Shown here one piece after another: positions 42,621 through 51,388 of a stretch of DNA of 64,000 bases; positions within the stretch are counted from its first letter, which is position 1, and every line of letters begins with the position of its first letter. The translations under genes were made by a program, and so were the position numbers. The DNA is from Comamonas resistens (GTDB lineage: Bacteria; Pseudomonadota; Gammaproteobacteria; Burkholderiales; Burkholderiaceae_C), in contig NZ_CP125947.1 in NCBI RefSeq assembly GCF_030064165.1, positions 3,534,001-3,598,000 of the forward strand. The letters are read 5' to 3'. Below the pieces are notes generated by a model that was not told the DNA's origin, did not search any database, and worked only from the letters and a program-made list of their open reading frames with translations.

Positions 42621-43412
42621 ATGCCAACGCTTCACAACACAGCTCCAGACACCTTAACCAACAATACTGGTGGTGCTGGCGTCTCCACTCCGGCCTTCAG
42701 CCCCCTGTATCAGCAGATCAAGGGGCTGATCCTGCAAAGCCTGGAAGCTGGCGAGTGGCGCCCCGGAGAGCTGATCCCCAGTGAAATGGAGCTGGCGGCC
42801 CGCTTCAAGGTCAGTCAGGGCACGGTGCGCAAGGCTATCGACGAGCTGGCGGCCGAAAATCTCGTGATGCGACGCCAGGGCAAAGGCACGTTTGTGGCCA
42901 CTCACGCAGCCCAGCAGGTTCAGTACCGTTTCCTGAAATTGCACCCCGATGCCGGCGACTTGCAGCGCGAAGGCCGCGCCGAGCGCCATATTCTTGAATG
43001 CCGCCGCCTGCGCGCCCCAGCCGAAGTCGCGCGCGCCCTGGCGCTGCGCACCGGCGATGCGGTCATGCATGTACGCCGCATTCTGTCCTTTGCCGGCATT
43101 CCCACCATTCTGGAAGACATCTGGCTGCCCGGCCACGCCTTCAAAGGCCTGACTGCAGAGCAGATGTCCAGCTACCAAGGCCCCACTTATGCCATGTTCG
43201 AGCTCGACTACGGCGTGCGCATGGTACGGGCCGACGAAAAGATTCGCGCCGTTCTCCCGGACGCGGAGCAGGCCCAGGTGTTGAACATCCCCAGCACCAC
43301 GCCGCTGCTCAGCGTGGAGCGCACGGCATTCACCTACAACGATGTTCCCATGGAGTTACGCCGCGGCCTGTACCGCACCGACACCCACCATTACCGCAAT
43401 GCATTGAACTGA
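42621..43412 (+). CDS. GntR-family (HutC/UTRA) transcriptional regulator
   Basis: 263 residues from start 42621 (MPTLHNTAPDTL). Winged helix SPLYQQIKGLILQSLEAGEW, LIPSEMELAARFKVSQGTVR, KAIDELAAENLVMRRQGKGT at about 25-95, then a UTRA ligand domain (RRLRAPAEVARALALRTGDA, HVRRILSFAGIPTILEDIW, TPLLSVERTAFTYNDVPMEL). Located between the divergent mdh operon and sdhCDAB-sdhE-gltA, it is probably the dedicated regulator of these TCA genes, with an organic acid or CoA-linked effector. Confidence 0.9.
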   Translation: MPTLHNTAPDTLTNNTGGAGVSTPAFSPLYQQIKGLILQSLEAGEWRPGELIPSEMELAARFKVSQGTVRKAIDELAAENLVMRRQGKGTFVATHAAQQVQYRFLKLHPDAGDLQREGRAERHILECRRLRAPAEVARALALRTGDAVMHVRRILSFAGIPTILEDIWLPGHAFKGLTAEQMSSYQGPTYAMFELDYGVRMVRADEKIRAVLPDAEQAQVLNIPSTTPLLSVERTAFTYNDVPMELRRGLYRTDTHHYRNALN

Positions 43413-43558
43413 ATCCCCCCGCAAAAGCGTTGATTGCGTCATATCCCAATCATCTGCTATTCAAATTCGGCTAACGGATTCTGCTGCATTGCAATAGAAT
43501 TTTGTGTCGCTTCGCACTAGCGATTACAACGCAGTTACATCCACGAAAGTACCCTGCC

Positions 43559-43984
43559 ATGACAGAGCAAAAAGCCAAACAGCGGCCAGAGTTCCGCAAT
43601 ATCAACTTCTTCTCGGACCTTCCGACCTATCGCCTGCCCCTGGCAGGCATCATATCGATTCTGCACCGTGTCAGCGGTTTGCTGATGGCGATCCTGCTGC
43701 CGTTCATCATCTGGATGTTCGACAAGTCGATCTCGTCGGAAATCTCGTTTGACTCCTTTACCTCGGTGTTTGCGGGTCCGTTCGGCTGGTGTGCCAAGCT
43801 CGTCTGCCTGGCTCTGATCTGGGCCTATCTGCACCACTTCTGCGCAGGTGTTCGCCATCTGGTGATGGACGTGAACCACCACGCCGTGAACAAGCAGACC
43901 GGCAAGTCCACTGCCGCAACCGTGCTGGTCATCAGCGTTGCCCTGACCGTGGTGCTTGGCGCCAAGCTGTTTGGTCTGTACTGA
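43559..43984 (+). CDS. sdhC: Succinate dehydrogenase cytochrome b556 subunit
   Basis: 141 residues, three membrane helices. Anchors complex II and helps bind haem b and ubiquinone. NINFFSDLPTYRLPLAGIIS, SILHRVSGLLMAILLPFIIW (the HRxSG motif) and HHFCAGVRHLVMDVNH, with the haem-ligand His of the second helix. Start 43559 (MTEQKAKQRPEFRN) is chosen over an upstream in-frame TTG. First gene of the sdhCDAB-sdhE-gltA operon, 147 bp after gntR. Confidence 0.95.
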   Translation: MTEQKAKQRPEFRNINFFSDLPTYRLPLAGIISILHRVSGLLMAILLPFIIWMFDKSISSEISFDSFTSVFAGPFGWCAKLVCLALIWAYLHHFCAGVRHLVMDVNHHAVNKQTGKSTAATVLVISVALTVVLGAKLFGLY

Positions 43985-44025
43985 TCAGCGCCCAGTCAAT
44001 AACACCTCACGATAAGGAAACAACC

Positions 44026-44391
44026 ATGTCCGTGAATTACGGCTCCAAGCGCACTGTTGTCGGTGCGCACTATGGCACTCGCGACTTTCTGGCCCAACGC
44101 TCCACTGCCGTCCTGATGGCTCTGTACACCGTTGTGCTGCTGGTGCGCTTTCTGACAGTCGGCGGCCCCGTGGGCTACGAGCAATGGGCAGGCATCTTCG
44201 CCCCCCAATGGATGAAATTTCTGACCCTGGCCCTGTTCGTGGCTCTGGGCTGGCATGCCTGGATCGGCGTGCGCGATATCTGGATGGACTATGTCAAGCC
44301 CGTGGGCCTGCGTCTGTCGCTGCAAGTCATCACCATTGCCTGGCTGGTCGGTTGCATCGGCTGGGGCATCCAGGTTCTGTGGCGTCTCTGA
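44026..44391 (+). CDS. sdhD: Succinate dehydrogenase hydrophobic membrane anchor
   Basis: 121 residues, three membrane helices, ribosome-binding site AAGGAAA. GTRDFLAQRSTAVLMALYTV, FLTLALFVALGWHAWIGVRD and WMDYVKPVGLRLSLQVITIA; the HAWIG..D..MDY segment is the SdhD haem and quinone motif. Lies 41 bp after sdhC and 33 bp before sdhA. Confidence 0.95.
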   Translation: MSVNYGSKRTVVGAHYGTRDFLAQRSTAVLMALYTVVLLVRFLTVGGPVGYEQWAGIFAPQWMKFLTLALFVALGWHAWIGVRDIWMDYVKPVGLRLSLQVITIAWLVGCIGWGIQVLWRL

Positions 44392-44424
44392 TCGAGACAC
44401 GGTCTCCACGATTGAAGGTTAAGA

Positions 44425-46230
44425 ATGAGCTATACCAAAGCAAATATCACCAAGCGCAAGTTTGACGTCGTGATCGTCGGTGCCGGCGGCTCCGGCCTGC
44501 GCGCTGCGCTGGAACTGTCGCGTGCCGGTCTGTCCGTCGCCTCGCTGTCCAAGGTCTTCCCCACTCGCTCGCATACCGTGGCCGCCCAAGGTGGCGTGTC
44601 CGCTTCGCTGGGCAATATGTCGGACGACAACTGGCACTACCACTTCTACGACACCATCAAGGGCTCCGACTGGCTGGGCGACCAGGACGCCATCGAGTTC
44701 ATGTGCCGTGAAGCACCGAACGTCGTGATCGAGCTCGAGCACTTCGGCATGCCTTTCGACCGCAATGCCGACGGTACCATCTACCAGCGTCCTTTCGGCG
44801 GTCACACTGCCAATTACGGCGAAAAGCCCGTGCAGCGCGCCTGCGCCGCAGCCGACCGTACCGGCCACGCCATGCTGCACACGCTGTACCAGCAGAACGT
44901 CAAGTCCAAGACCAACTTCTTCGTGGAATGGATGGCGCTGGACCTGATCCGCAACACCCAGGGCGACGTGGTCGGCGTGACCGCCATCGAACTGGAAACC
45001 GGCGACCTGTATGAGCTGCACGCCAAGGCCGTGCTGCTGGCCACCGGTGGTGCCGGTCGTATCTTCCAGGCATCGACCAATGCCTTCATCAACACCGGTG
45101 ACGGCCTGGGCATGGCCGCACGCGCCGGCATCCCGCTGCAGGACATGGAGTTCTGGCAGTTCCACCCCACCGGCGTGGCCGGCGCGGGCGTGCTACTGAC
45201 CGAAGGCTGCCGCGGCGAAGGCGCTATTCTTTTGAATAGCGAAGGCGAACGCTTCATGGAGCGCTACGCCCCCACGCTGAAGGATCTGGCACCGCGCGAC
45301 TTCGTGTCCCGTTCGATGGACCAGGAAATCAAGGAAGGTCGCGGCTGTGGCCCCAACAAGGACTACATCCTGATGAAGCTGGACCACCTGGGCGCCGACA
45401 CCATCCGCAAGCGCCTGCCTTCGGTGGAAGAAATCGGCCACAACTTCGCCAACGTGGACATCACCAAGGAACCCATCCCCGTGGTTCCCACCATCCACTA
45501 CCAGATGGGTGGCATCCCCACCAACATCAACGGCCAGGTCGTGACCTGGGACGGCGAGAAGAACAATGTGGTCAACGGCCTCTACGCCGTGGGCGAATGC
45601 TCGTGCGTGTCGGTGCACGGCGCCAACCGCCTGGGCACGAACTCGCTGCTGGACCTGCTGGTCTTCGGCAAGTCCGCCGGCAAGCACATCGTTGAATTCG
45701 TCAACGGCTTCGGCACTCACCACGAAGTGCCTGCCGACGGTGCCGAACGCACCCTGACGCGCCTCAACCAGCTGCAAGACTCCAAGGACGGCACTTACGC
45801 GCAGGACCTCGCTGGCGAAATCCGTCAATCCATGCAGACGCATGCAGGCGTGTTCCGTACGCAAAAGTCCATGGACGAGGGCGTGACCAAGATCAATGCC
45901 ATCCGCGACAAGGTCGGCTCCGTGACCCTCAAGGACAAGTCCATGGTGTGGAATACCGCACGTATGGAAGCGCTGGAAGTGGACAACCTGATCGAAGTGG
46001 CTCAAGCCACCATGACCTCGGCCGCTGCCCGTCACGAATGCCGTGGTGCACACACCGTGTACGACTACGAGCACCCTGCCGATCACGCCGAATTCCCCCT
46101 GGGCCGCAACGACAAGGAATGGCTCAAGCACACCCTGTGGGACAGCGCCACCAACAGCCTGTCTTACAAGCCTGTGAACCTCAAGCCCCTGACCGTTGAC
46201 AGCGTGCCTCCCAAGGTCCGCACGTTCTAA
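44425..46230 (+). CDS. sdhA: Succinate dehydrogenase flavoprotein subunit
   Basis: 601 residues. Oxidises succinate to fumarate. FAD-binding VIVGAGGSGLRAALELSRAG, covalent flavin His in FPTRSHTVAAQGG, active-site QFHPTGVAGAGVLLTEGCRG, and C-terminal VSVHGANRLGTNSLLDLLVF. Full length and undamaged. Codon use is strongly biased as expected for a highly expressed gene. Confidence 0.98.
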   Translation: MSYTKANITKRKFDVVIVGAGGSGLRAALELSRAGLSVASLSKVFPTRSHTVAAQGGVSASLGNMSDDNWHYHFYDTIKGSDWLGDQDAIEFMCREAPNVVIELEHFGMPFDRNADGTIYQRPFGGHTANYGEKPVQRACAAADRTGHAMLHTLYQQNVKSKTNFFVEWMALDLIRNTQGDVVGVTAIELETGDLYELHAKAVLLATGGAGRIFQASTNAFINTGDGLGMAARAGIPLQDMEFWQFHPTGVAGAGVLLTEGCRGEGAILLNSEGERFMERYAPTLKDLAPRDFVSRSMDQEIKEGRGCGPNKDYILMKLDHLGADTIRKRLPSVEEIGHNFANVDITKEPIPVVPTIHYQMGGIPTNINGQVVTWDGEKNNVVNGLYAVGECSCVSVHGANRLGTNSLLDLLVFGKSAGKHIVEFVNGFGTHHEVPADGAERTLTRLNQLQDSKDGTYAQDLAGEIRQSMQTHAGVFRTQKSMDEGVTKINAIRDKVGSVTLKDKSMVWNTARMEALEVDNLIEVAQATMTSAAARHECRGAHTVYDYEHPADHAEFPLGRNDKEWLKHTLWDSATNSLSYKPVNLKPLTVDSVPPKVRTF

Positions 46231-46257
46231 TCCAGCAGCCCACGAGAGAAGATCAAA

Positions 46258-46962
46258 ATGAAGCGCACATTCAAAATCTACCGCTACGATCCGGACAAAG
46301 ACGCCAAGCCCTACATGCAAACCGTGCAAGTGGAGCTGGACGGTCATGAGCGCATGCTGCTGGACGCCCTGGTCAAGCTCAAGGCCATGGACCCCTCCAT
46401 CGCCTTCCGCCGTTCCTGCCGCGAAGGTGTTTGCGGCTCCGACGCCATGAACATCAACGGCAAGAACGGCCTGGCCTGCCTGACGAACATGAACACCCTC
46501 AAGGGCGACATCGTCTTGAAGCCCCTGCCCGGCCTGCCCGTGATCCGCGACCTGATCGTGGACATGACGCAGTTCTTCAAGCAGTACCACTCGATCAAGC
46601 CCTACCTGCAAAGCGACATCTATGCATCGCCCAGCAAGGAGCGTCTGCAGTCGCCCGAGGAGCGCGAAGAGCTCAACGGCCTGTACGAGTGCATTCTGTG
46701 CGCCAGCTGCTCCACCAGCTGCCCCTCGTTCTGGTGGAACCCCGACAAGTTCGTGGGCCCGGCCGGTCTGCTGCAGGCTTACCGCTTCATCGCGGACAGC
46801 CGCGACACCGCCACGGGCGAGCGCCTTGACAACCTGGAAGATCCGTACCGTCTCTTCCGCTGCCACACCATCATGAACTGCGTGGACGTGTGCCCCAAGC
46901 ACCTGAACCCCACCGCAGCCATTGGCAAGATCAAGGAGCTGATGGTTCGTCGAACCGTCTGA
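46258..46962 (+). CDS. sdhB: Succinate dehydrogenase iron-sulfur subunit
   Basis: 234 residues. Carries electrons from FAD to quinone via three clusters: 2Fe-2S in FRRSCREGVCGSDAM, 4Fe-4S in ECILCASCSTSCPSFWWN, and 3Fe-4S in FRCHTIMNCVDVCPKHLNP. Stop overlaps the sdhE start (TGATG). Confidence 0.98.
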   Translation: MKRTFKIYRYDPDKDAKPYMQTVQVELDGHERMLLDALVKLKAMDPSIAFRRSCREGVCGSDAMNINGKNGLACLTNMNTLKGDIVLKPLPGLPVIRDLIVDMTQFFKQYHSIKPYLQSDIYASPSKERLQSPEEREELNGLYECILCASCSTSCPSFWWNPDKFVGPAGLLQAYRFIADSRDTATGERLDNLEDPYRLFRCHTIMNCVDVCPKHLNPTAAIGKIKELMVRRTV

Positions 46963-47255
46963 TGCTGATGACGAATACTCTGCTCGAAGAACGTGAGCGC
47001 GACCTGCTGAGGTGGCGCAGCCGCCGTGGCCTGGTTGAGAACGATCTGTTCATCGAGCAGTTCTTCGCCACCTACGGAAGCCAGCTCACGCGGAGACACG
47101 CGACTGGCCTGTCTGCCTTGATGGATCTGGCAGACAACGACCTGATGGATCTTTTCTTGCGTCGCAAGGAACCAGAAGGACAACTCGATACCCAAGAAGT
47201 CAGGGAAGTGCTGGAGATGGTGCGCAAGCGCCAGCCCGGTAACTGTCCCCAGTAG
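46962..47255 (+). CDS. sdhE: FAD assembly factor SdhE
   Basis: 97 residues. Small cytosolic chaperone that promotes covalent flavinylation of SdhA. The diagnostic RGxxE motif is present in WRSRRGLVENDLFIEQFF. LTRRHATGLSALMDLADNDL matches the family core. Start 46962 overlaps the sdhB stop; an ATG at 46968 is equally possible. Confidence 0.93.
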   Translation: MLMTNTLLEERERDLLRWRSRRGLVENDLFIEQFFATYGSQLTRRHATGLSALMDLADNDLMDLFLRRKEPEGQLDTQEVREVLEMVRKRQPGNCPQ

Positions 47256-47285
47256 GCTAGGCAAACTAGAGAAGGAAGTTTGGAA

Positions 47286-48596
47286 ATGAAACTCGCTGAC
47301 AACAAAGCAACGCTGTCTTTCAGCAACGGCGCTCCCAGTGTGGAGATGCCTGTGTACCAGGGCAATATCGGCCCGGATGTGATCGACATCCGCAAGCTCT
47401 ACGCCCAAACAGGCATGTTCACGTACGACCCAGGCTTCCTCTCTACCGCTGCCTGCCAATCCGCCATCACCTACATCGATGGCGACAAGGGTGAGCTGCT
47501 GTACCGCGGCTACCCCATCGAACAGTTGGCCAAGAACTGCAACTTCCTGGAAACCTGTTACCTGCTGCTGTACGGTGAACTGCCCAACGAAGCCCAGAAG
47601 GCCGAGTTCGAAGACACCGTGACCAAGCACACCATGGTCAACGAGCAGATGCAGTTCTTCCTGCGTGGTTTCCGCCGCGATGCCCACCCCATGGCCGTTC
47701 TGACCGGTCTGGTGGGCGGCATGTCGGCCTTCTACCATGACAGCACCGACATCACCAACCCCGAGCACCGCAACATCGCCGCGATCCGTCTGATCGCCAA
47801 GATGCCGACTCTGGTTGCCATGGCATACAAGTACGGTATGGGCCAGCCCTACATGTACCCCAAGAACGACCTGTCGTACGCGGGCAACTTCATGCGCATG
47901 ATGTTCGGCAATCCTTGCGAAGAGTACCAAGTCAACCCCGTGGTTGAGCGCGCTCTGGACCGCATCTTCATCCTGCACGCCGATCACGAGCAAAACGCCT
48001 CCACCTCCACCGTGCGTCTGTGCGGCTCGTCGGGCACCAACCCCTTCGCCGCCATCTCCGCCGGCGTGGCCTGCCTGTGGGGCCCTGCCCACGGCGGCGC
48101 AAACGAAGCCTGCCTGAACATGCTGGAAGGCATTCAGGCCAACGGCGGCATCGCCAAAGTCGGCGAGTTCATGGAACAGGTCAAGGACAAGACCAGCGGC
48201 GTCAAGCTGATGGGCTTTGGCCACCGCGTCTACAAGAACTACGACCCCCGCGCCAAGCTGATGCAGGAAACCTGCAACGAAATCCTGGCCGAACTGGGTC
48301 TGGAAAACGATCCCCTGTTCGCCCTGGCCAAGAAGCTGGAAAAGATTGCCCTGGAAGACGACTACTTCGTCCAGCGCAAGCTCTACCCGAACGTGGACTT
48401 CTACTCCGGTATCGTGCAGCGCGCCATCGGCATCCCCGTCAACCTGTTCACCGGCATCTTCGCCCTGGCCCGCACCGTGGGTTGGATCGCCCAGCTCAAC
48501 GAACAGATGGCCGACCCCGAGTACAAGATCGGCCGTCCCCGCCAGCTGTATACCGGCTCGGTGGCACGCGACGTCAAGCCTATCGCTCAGCGTTGA
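47286..48596 (+). CDS. gltA: Citrate synthase (type II)
   Basis: 436 residues, GAAGGAAG upstream of 47286. Condenses oxaloacetate and acetyl-CoA. Catalytic residues are in [20 protein letters not shown] (His), [15 protein letters not shown] (His) and [19 protein letters not shown] (Asp). The length and N-terminal extension fit the hexameric NADH-sensitive Gram-negative type. Last gene of the operon. Confidence 0.97.
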   Translation: MKLADNKATLSFSNGAPSVEMPVYQGNIGPDVIDIRKLYAQTGMFTYDPGFLSTAACQSAITYIDGDKGELLYRGYPIEQLAKNCNFLETCYLLLYGELPNEAQKAEFEDTVTKHTMVNEQMQFFLRGFRRDAHPMAVLTGLVGGMSAFYHDSTDITNPEHRNIAAIRLIAKMPTLVAMAYKYGMGQPYMYPKNDLSYAGNFMRMMFGNPCEEYQVNPVVERALDRIFILHADHEQNASTSTVRLCGSSGTNPFAAISAGVACLWGPAHGGANEACLNMLEGIQANGGIAKVGEFMEQVKDKTSGVKLMGFGHRVYKNYDPRAKLMQETCNEILAELGLENDPLFALAKKLEKIALEDDYFVQRKLYPNVDFYSGIVQRAIGIPVNLFTGIFALARTVGWIAQLNEQMADPEYKIGRPRQLYTGSVARDVKPIAQR

Positions 48597-48637
48597 TTGG
48601 CAGACTCAGGCCCGCAGCAGCGGGTCTGCAGAATGCA

Positions 48638-48676
48638 AAGCCCGCAGACTGCAAAGCCTGCGGGCTTTTTCTTTGG
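48638..48676 (+). terminator. Terminator after gltA
   Basis: AAGCCCGCAG and CTGCGGGCTT form a 10-bp stem with a 10-nt loop, followed by TTTCTTT; 41 bp after the stop. Ends the sdh-gltA operon. Confidence 0.9.
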
Positions 48677-48829
48677 CGCTCGCTGCAGCCGTCTTTCAGA
48701 TGAAGGACTACCAAAACAGTAGCTGTTAGCGCTTTTCAGCTAATGATTTCAATATCAAATTGATTCAAGACTGAAGCTTATAGAGCGTCAGCAGCTTCCA
48801 TGCTCATAGCAAGCAGAGACCGGCAGCCC

Positions 48830-49816
48830 TCAAGGCACGAGCAGAATCGGCTGCAGTGCGCCATGCGCCTCCAGCTCGCGATGGGCGGCTGCCGCATCGG
48901 CCAACGCAAACTCCAGCGGCTCGCCCATGCGGAAATGCTTTTTGCGCAGCGCCTCGAACACACGCGCTGCCATCGCATCGCGCTCCCTGGCCTTCTTCAC
49001 GAAGTGAAAGACCATGGGCCGGCTCACACTGTTCGAGCGCGCGGCCAGACGCGCAATCTCCAGCGGCGCGACCGGGCCGGACGACTGGCCATACATCACC
49101 AGTTGCCCGCCAAATGCCAGACTGGCCAGCGAACCGTCAAAGCTGTCCCTGCCCACGCCGTCATAGGCCACATCCACACCTTCGCCATGGGTGATCTCCA
49201 TCACGCGGGCCGCCACATCCCTGGCCCCGGCGCCGCGATAGCGAATCACTTCCACGCAGCCGCTCTGGTCAGCCTTCCTGGCCGTGGCATCGCCGCCTGC
49301 CGTGCCAATCACCATGGCGCCCAGCTGCGTGGCCCACTGGCTCAGAATCTGCCCCATGCCGCCTCCTGCGGCCTGAACCAGAATGCGCGATCCCTGGCCT
49401 ATCTGCGCCACGCGGTGCAGCAGCACGTCGGCCGTGAGGCCGCGCAGCAGGCTTGAGGCCACCAGCGCATCGCTCAAGTCGTCGGGCACGGCGATCAGCT
49501 CATCGGCAGCCATCACACGCTCGGCGGCATAGATCGCATAAGCCGCCGAAACATAGCAAACACGGTCGCCCACCTTGAAGCGGCTCACGCCTTCACCGAC
49601 TTCGGCCACCACGCCCACGGCCTCGATGCCCGGCGTGCCAGGCAAAGCCAGCGTCTTGTACAGGCCCAAGCGCACATAGATATCGTGAAAGTTCACGCCA
49701 ACACGCGTGTTGCGCACACGCACCTGAGCGGCGGCCAGCGACGGCGAGTCCACCTCGGCCAGCTTCAATACTTCGGGGCCGCCGTATTCGGTCATCACGA
49801 TGGCTGAGTGGGCCAT
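48830..49816 (-). CDS. NADPH:quinone oxidoreductase, zeta-crystallin type
   Basis: 328 residues, MDR superfamily without catalytic zinc. N-terminal VMTEYGGPEVLKLAEVDSPS, VGVNFHDIYVRLGLYKTLAL and LPGTPGIEAVGVVAEVGEGV; cofactor loop ILVQAAGGGMGQILSQWATQ (usual AAGGVG appears as AAGGGMG). GVDVAYDGVGRDSFDGSLAS follows. RBS AAGGAG. Monocistronic, divergent from the helicase gene. Physiological quinone or aldehyde substrate unknown. Confidence 0.92.
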   Translation of the reverse strand: MAHSAIVMTEYGGPEVLKLAEVDSPSLAAAQVRVRNTRVGVNFHDIYVRLGLYKTLALPGTPGIEAVGVVAEVGEGVSRFKVGDRVCYVSAAYAIYAAERVMAADELIAVPDDLSDALVASSLLRGLTADVLLHRVAQIGQGSRILVQAAGGGMGQILSQWATQLGAMVIGTAGGDATARKADQSGCVEVIRYRGAGARDVAARVMEITHGEGVDVAYDGVGRDSFDGSLASLAFGGQLVMYGQSSGPVAPLEIARLAARSNSVSRPMVFHFVKKARERDAMAARVFEALRKKHFRMGEPLEFALADAAAAHRELEAHGALQPILLVP

Positions 49817-49930
49817 GGGTTTGCTCCTTGCTTTTTGATCTCTGGCCTTACTGTAGCTTGTCCCTGCGGCGTGCTGCGAAGCGGCAATTCCCCGACAATG
49901 CGCCTCCTGCCCCTATTGAAGCCCATCTGT

Positions 49931-51244
49931 ATGTCTTTTGCCCCACTAGGCCTGCGCGCCGAGCTTTTGAATGCCGCCCAGGACCTGGGCCTGCACGACG
50001 CCACCCCCATCCAGTCCCAGTCCGTTCCCCCCGTGCTGGCCGGGCGTGACCTCTGGGCCTGCGCACCCACGGGCTCGGGCAAGACCATGGCCTATCTGCT
50101 GCCGCTGCTGCAGCGCTGGCTGCAGGCGTCGGGCAAGCGCGGCCATACCGGCTTTGTGCGACCGCTGACCACCTTGATCCTGGTGCCCACACGCGAACTG
50201 GCCCTGCAGGTGCATGAAAGCTTGAGCGATCTGACGCGCCAGCTGAGCAATGACCCACGTGAGCAGCCCCGCAACCGTGTGGTCTATGGCGGTGTTTCCA
50301 TCAACCCGCAGATGATGCAATTGCGCGGCAGCGCCGACTTTCTGGTCGCCACACCCGGCCGCCTGCTGGACCTGGTCGAGCACAATGCCGTGCGTCTGGG
50401 CAGCGTGCAGCATCTGGTGCTGGACGAGGCCGACCGCCTGCTGGACCAGGGCTTTGCCGAAGAGCTGAACCGCGTGCTGGCCCTGCTGCCCGCTCAGCGC
50501 CAGACCCTGCTGTTTTCGGCCACCTTCCCGCAGAACGTGGAAGCGCTGGCCCAGCAACTGCTGCAAAACCCGGTGCGCGTGCAAGTCGATGCGGATGCAG
50601 CAGCCGAGCACTCGGCCAGCCCCGAAAACATCAGCCAGCGCGCCATTGCCGTGGACAGCACGCGCCGCACCCAGCTGCTGCGCCAACTGGTCAAGGATGG
50701 CGAAGGCCAAAGCGAATGGGAGCGCGCCCTGGTCTTTGTCGCCAAGCGCCACACGGCCGAAATGCTGGCCGACAAGCTCTACAAGGCAGGCATCTACGCC
50801 ACCACCTTCCACGGCGACATGAGCCAGGGTGCGCGCAAGGATGTGCTCGACCAGTTCAAGGCCAGGCGCTGGCAGTTGCTCATCACCACCGACCTGGCCG
50901 CACGCGGCATCGATATCGCCCAACTGCCCACGGTCATCAACTACGACCTGCCGCGCTCGCCCGCCGACTACATTCACCGCATTGGCCGTACCGGCCGCGC
51001 CGGGCATGCAGGAGCCGCCATCACTTTCGTCAGTCCTCCGGATACAGCGCACTGGAAGCTGATCTGCAAGCGCAACCAGCTCGACATCGCGCTGGAGCAG
51101 CTTCCCGGTTTCGAACCCACCGAAGAAGCTCCGCCGCCACCTGTTGCGCAGGACGGCAATGGCGGCATCAAGGGCCGCAGGCCCAGCAAGAAGGACAAAT
51201 TGCGGGCTGCAGGGCTTTTGCCCACCAAGCCTGGTCAGAGCTGA
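49931..51244 (+). CDS. DEAD-box RNA helicase, RhlE-like
   Basis: 437 residues from start 49931 (MSFAPLGLRAELLNAAQDLG). Motifs in order: Q-motif HDATPIQSQSVP, I APTGSGKTMAY, Ia VPTRELALQV, Ib VATPGRLLDL, II LDEADRLLDQG, III FSATFPQNVE, IV LVFVAKRHTAEML, V TDLAARGIDIAQ, VI HRIGRTGRAGHAG. The C-terminal tail is short and basic (GRRPSKKDKLRAAGLLPT). Works in RNA remodelling or ribosome biogenesis. RhlE is the closest class, though a specific paralogue cannot be fixed. Confidence 0.93.
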   Translation: MSFAPLGLRAELLNAAQDLGLHDATPIQSQSVPPVLAGRDLWACAPTGSGKTMAYLLPLLQRWLQASGKRGHTGFVRPLTTLILVPTRELALQVHESLSDLTRQLSNDPREQPRNRVVYGGVSINPQMMQLRGSADFLVATPGRLLDLVEHNAVRLGSVQHLVLDEADRLLDQGFAEELNRVLALLPAQRQTLLFSATFPQNVEALAQQLLQNPVRVQVDADAAAEHSASPENISQRAIAVDSTRRTQLLRQLVKDGEGQSEWERALVFVAKRHTAEMLADKLYKAGIYATTFHGDMSQGARKDVLDQFKARRWQLLITTDLAARGIDIAQLPTVINYDLPRSPADYIHRIGRTGRAGHAGAAITFVSPPDTAHWKLICKRNQLDIALEQLPGFEPTEEAPPPPVAQDGNGGIKGRRPSKKDKLRAAGLLPTKPGQS

Positions 51245-51388
51245 TGCCTTGCAAATAGAACCGACGCAAACAAGGATGTACCAAGGGCTACGCCCCTGAG
51301 GCGAAGCATCTTGCCTGATGCTGCTTTGCGTAAATCGTGGCTGGATTTCCCAGTACAGTCAGTACCAACTGATTGATCCGGGAAATCC

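Noticed and set aside
45193..46902. 569-codon open frame antisense to sdhA-sdhB
   Set aside because: Shadow of highly expressed, codon-biased genes; the translation has no recognisable family.
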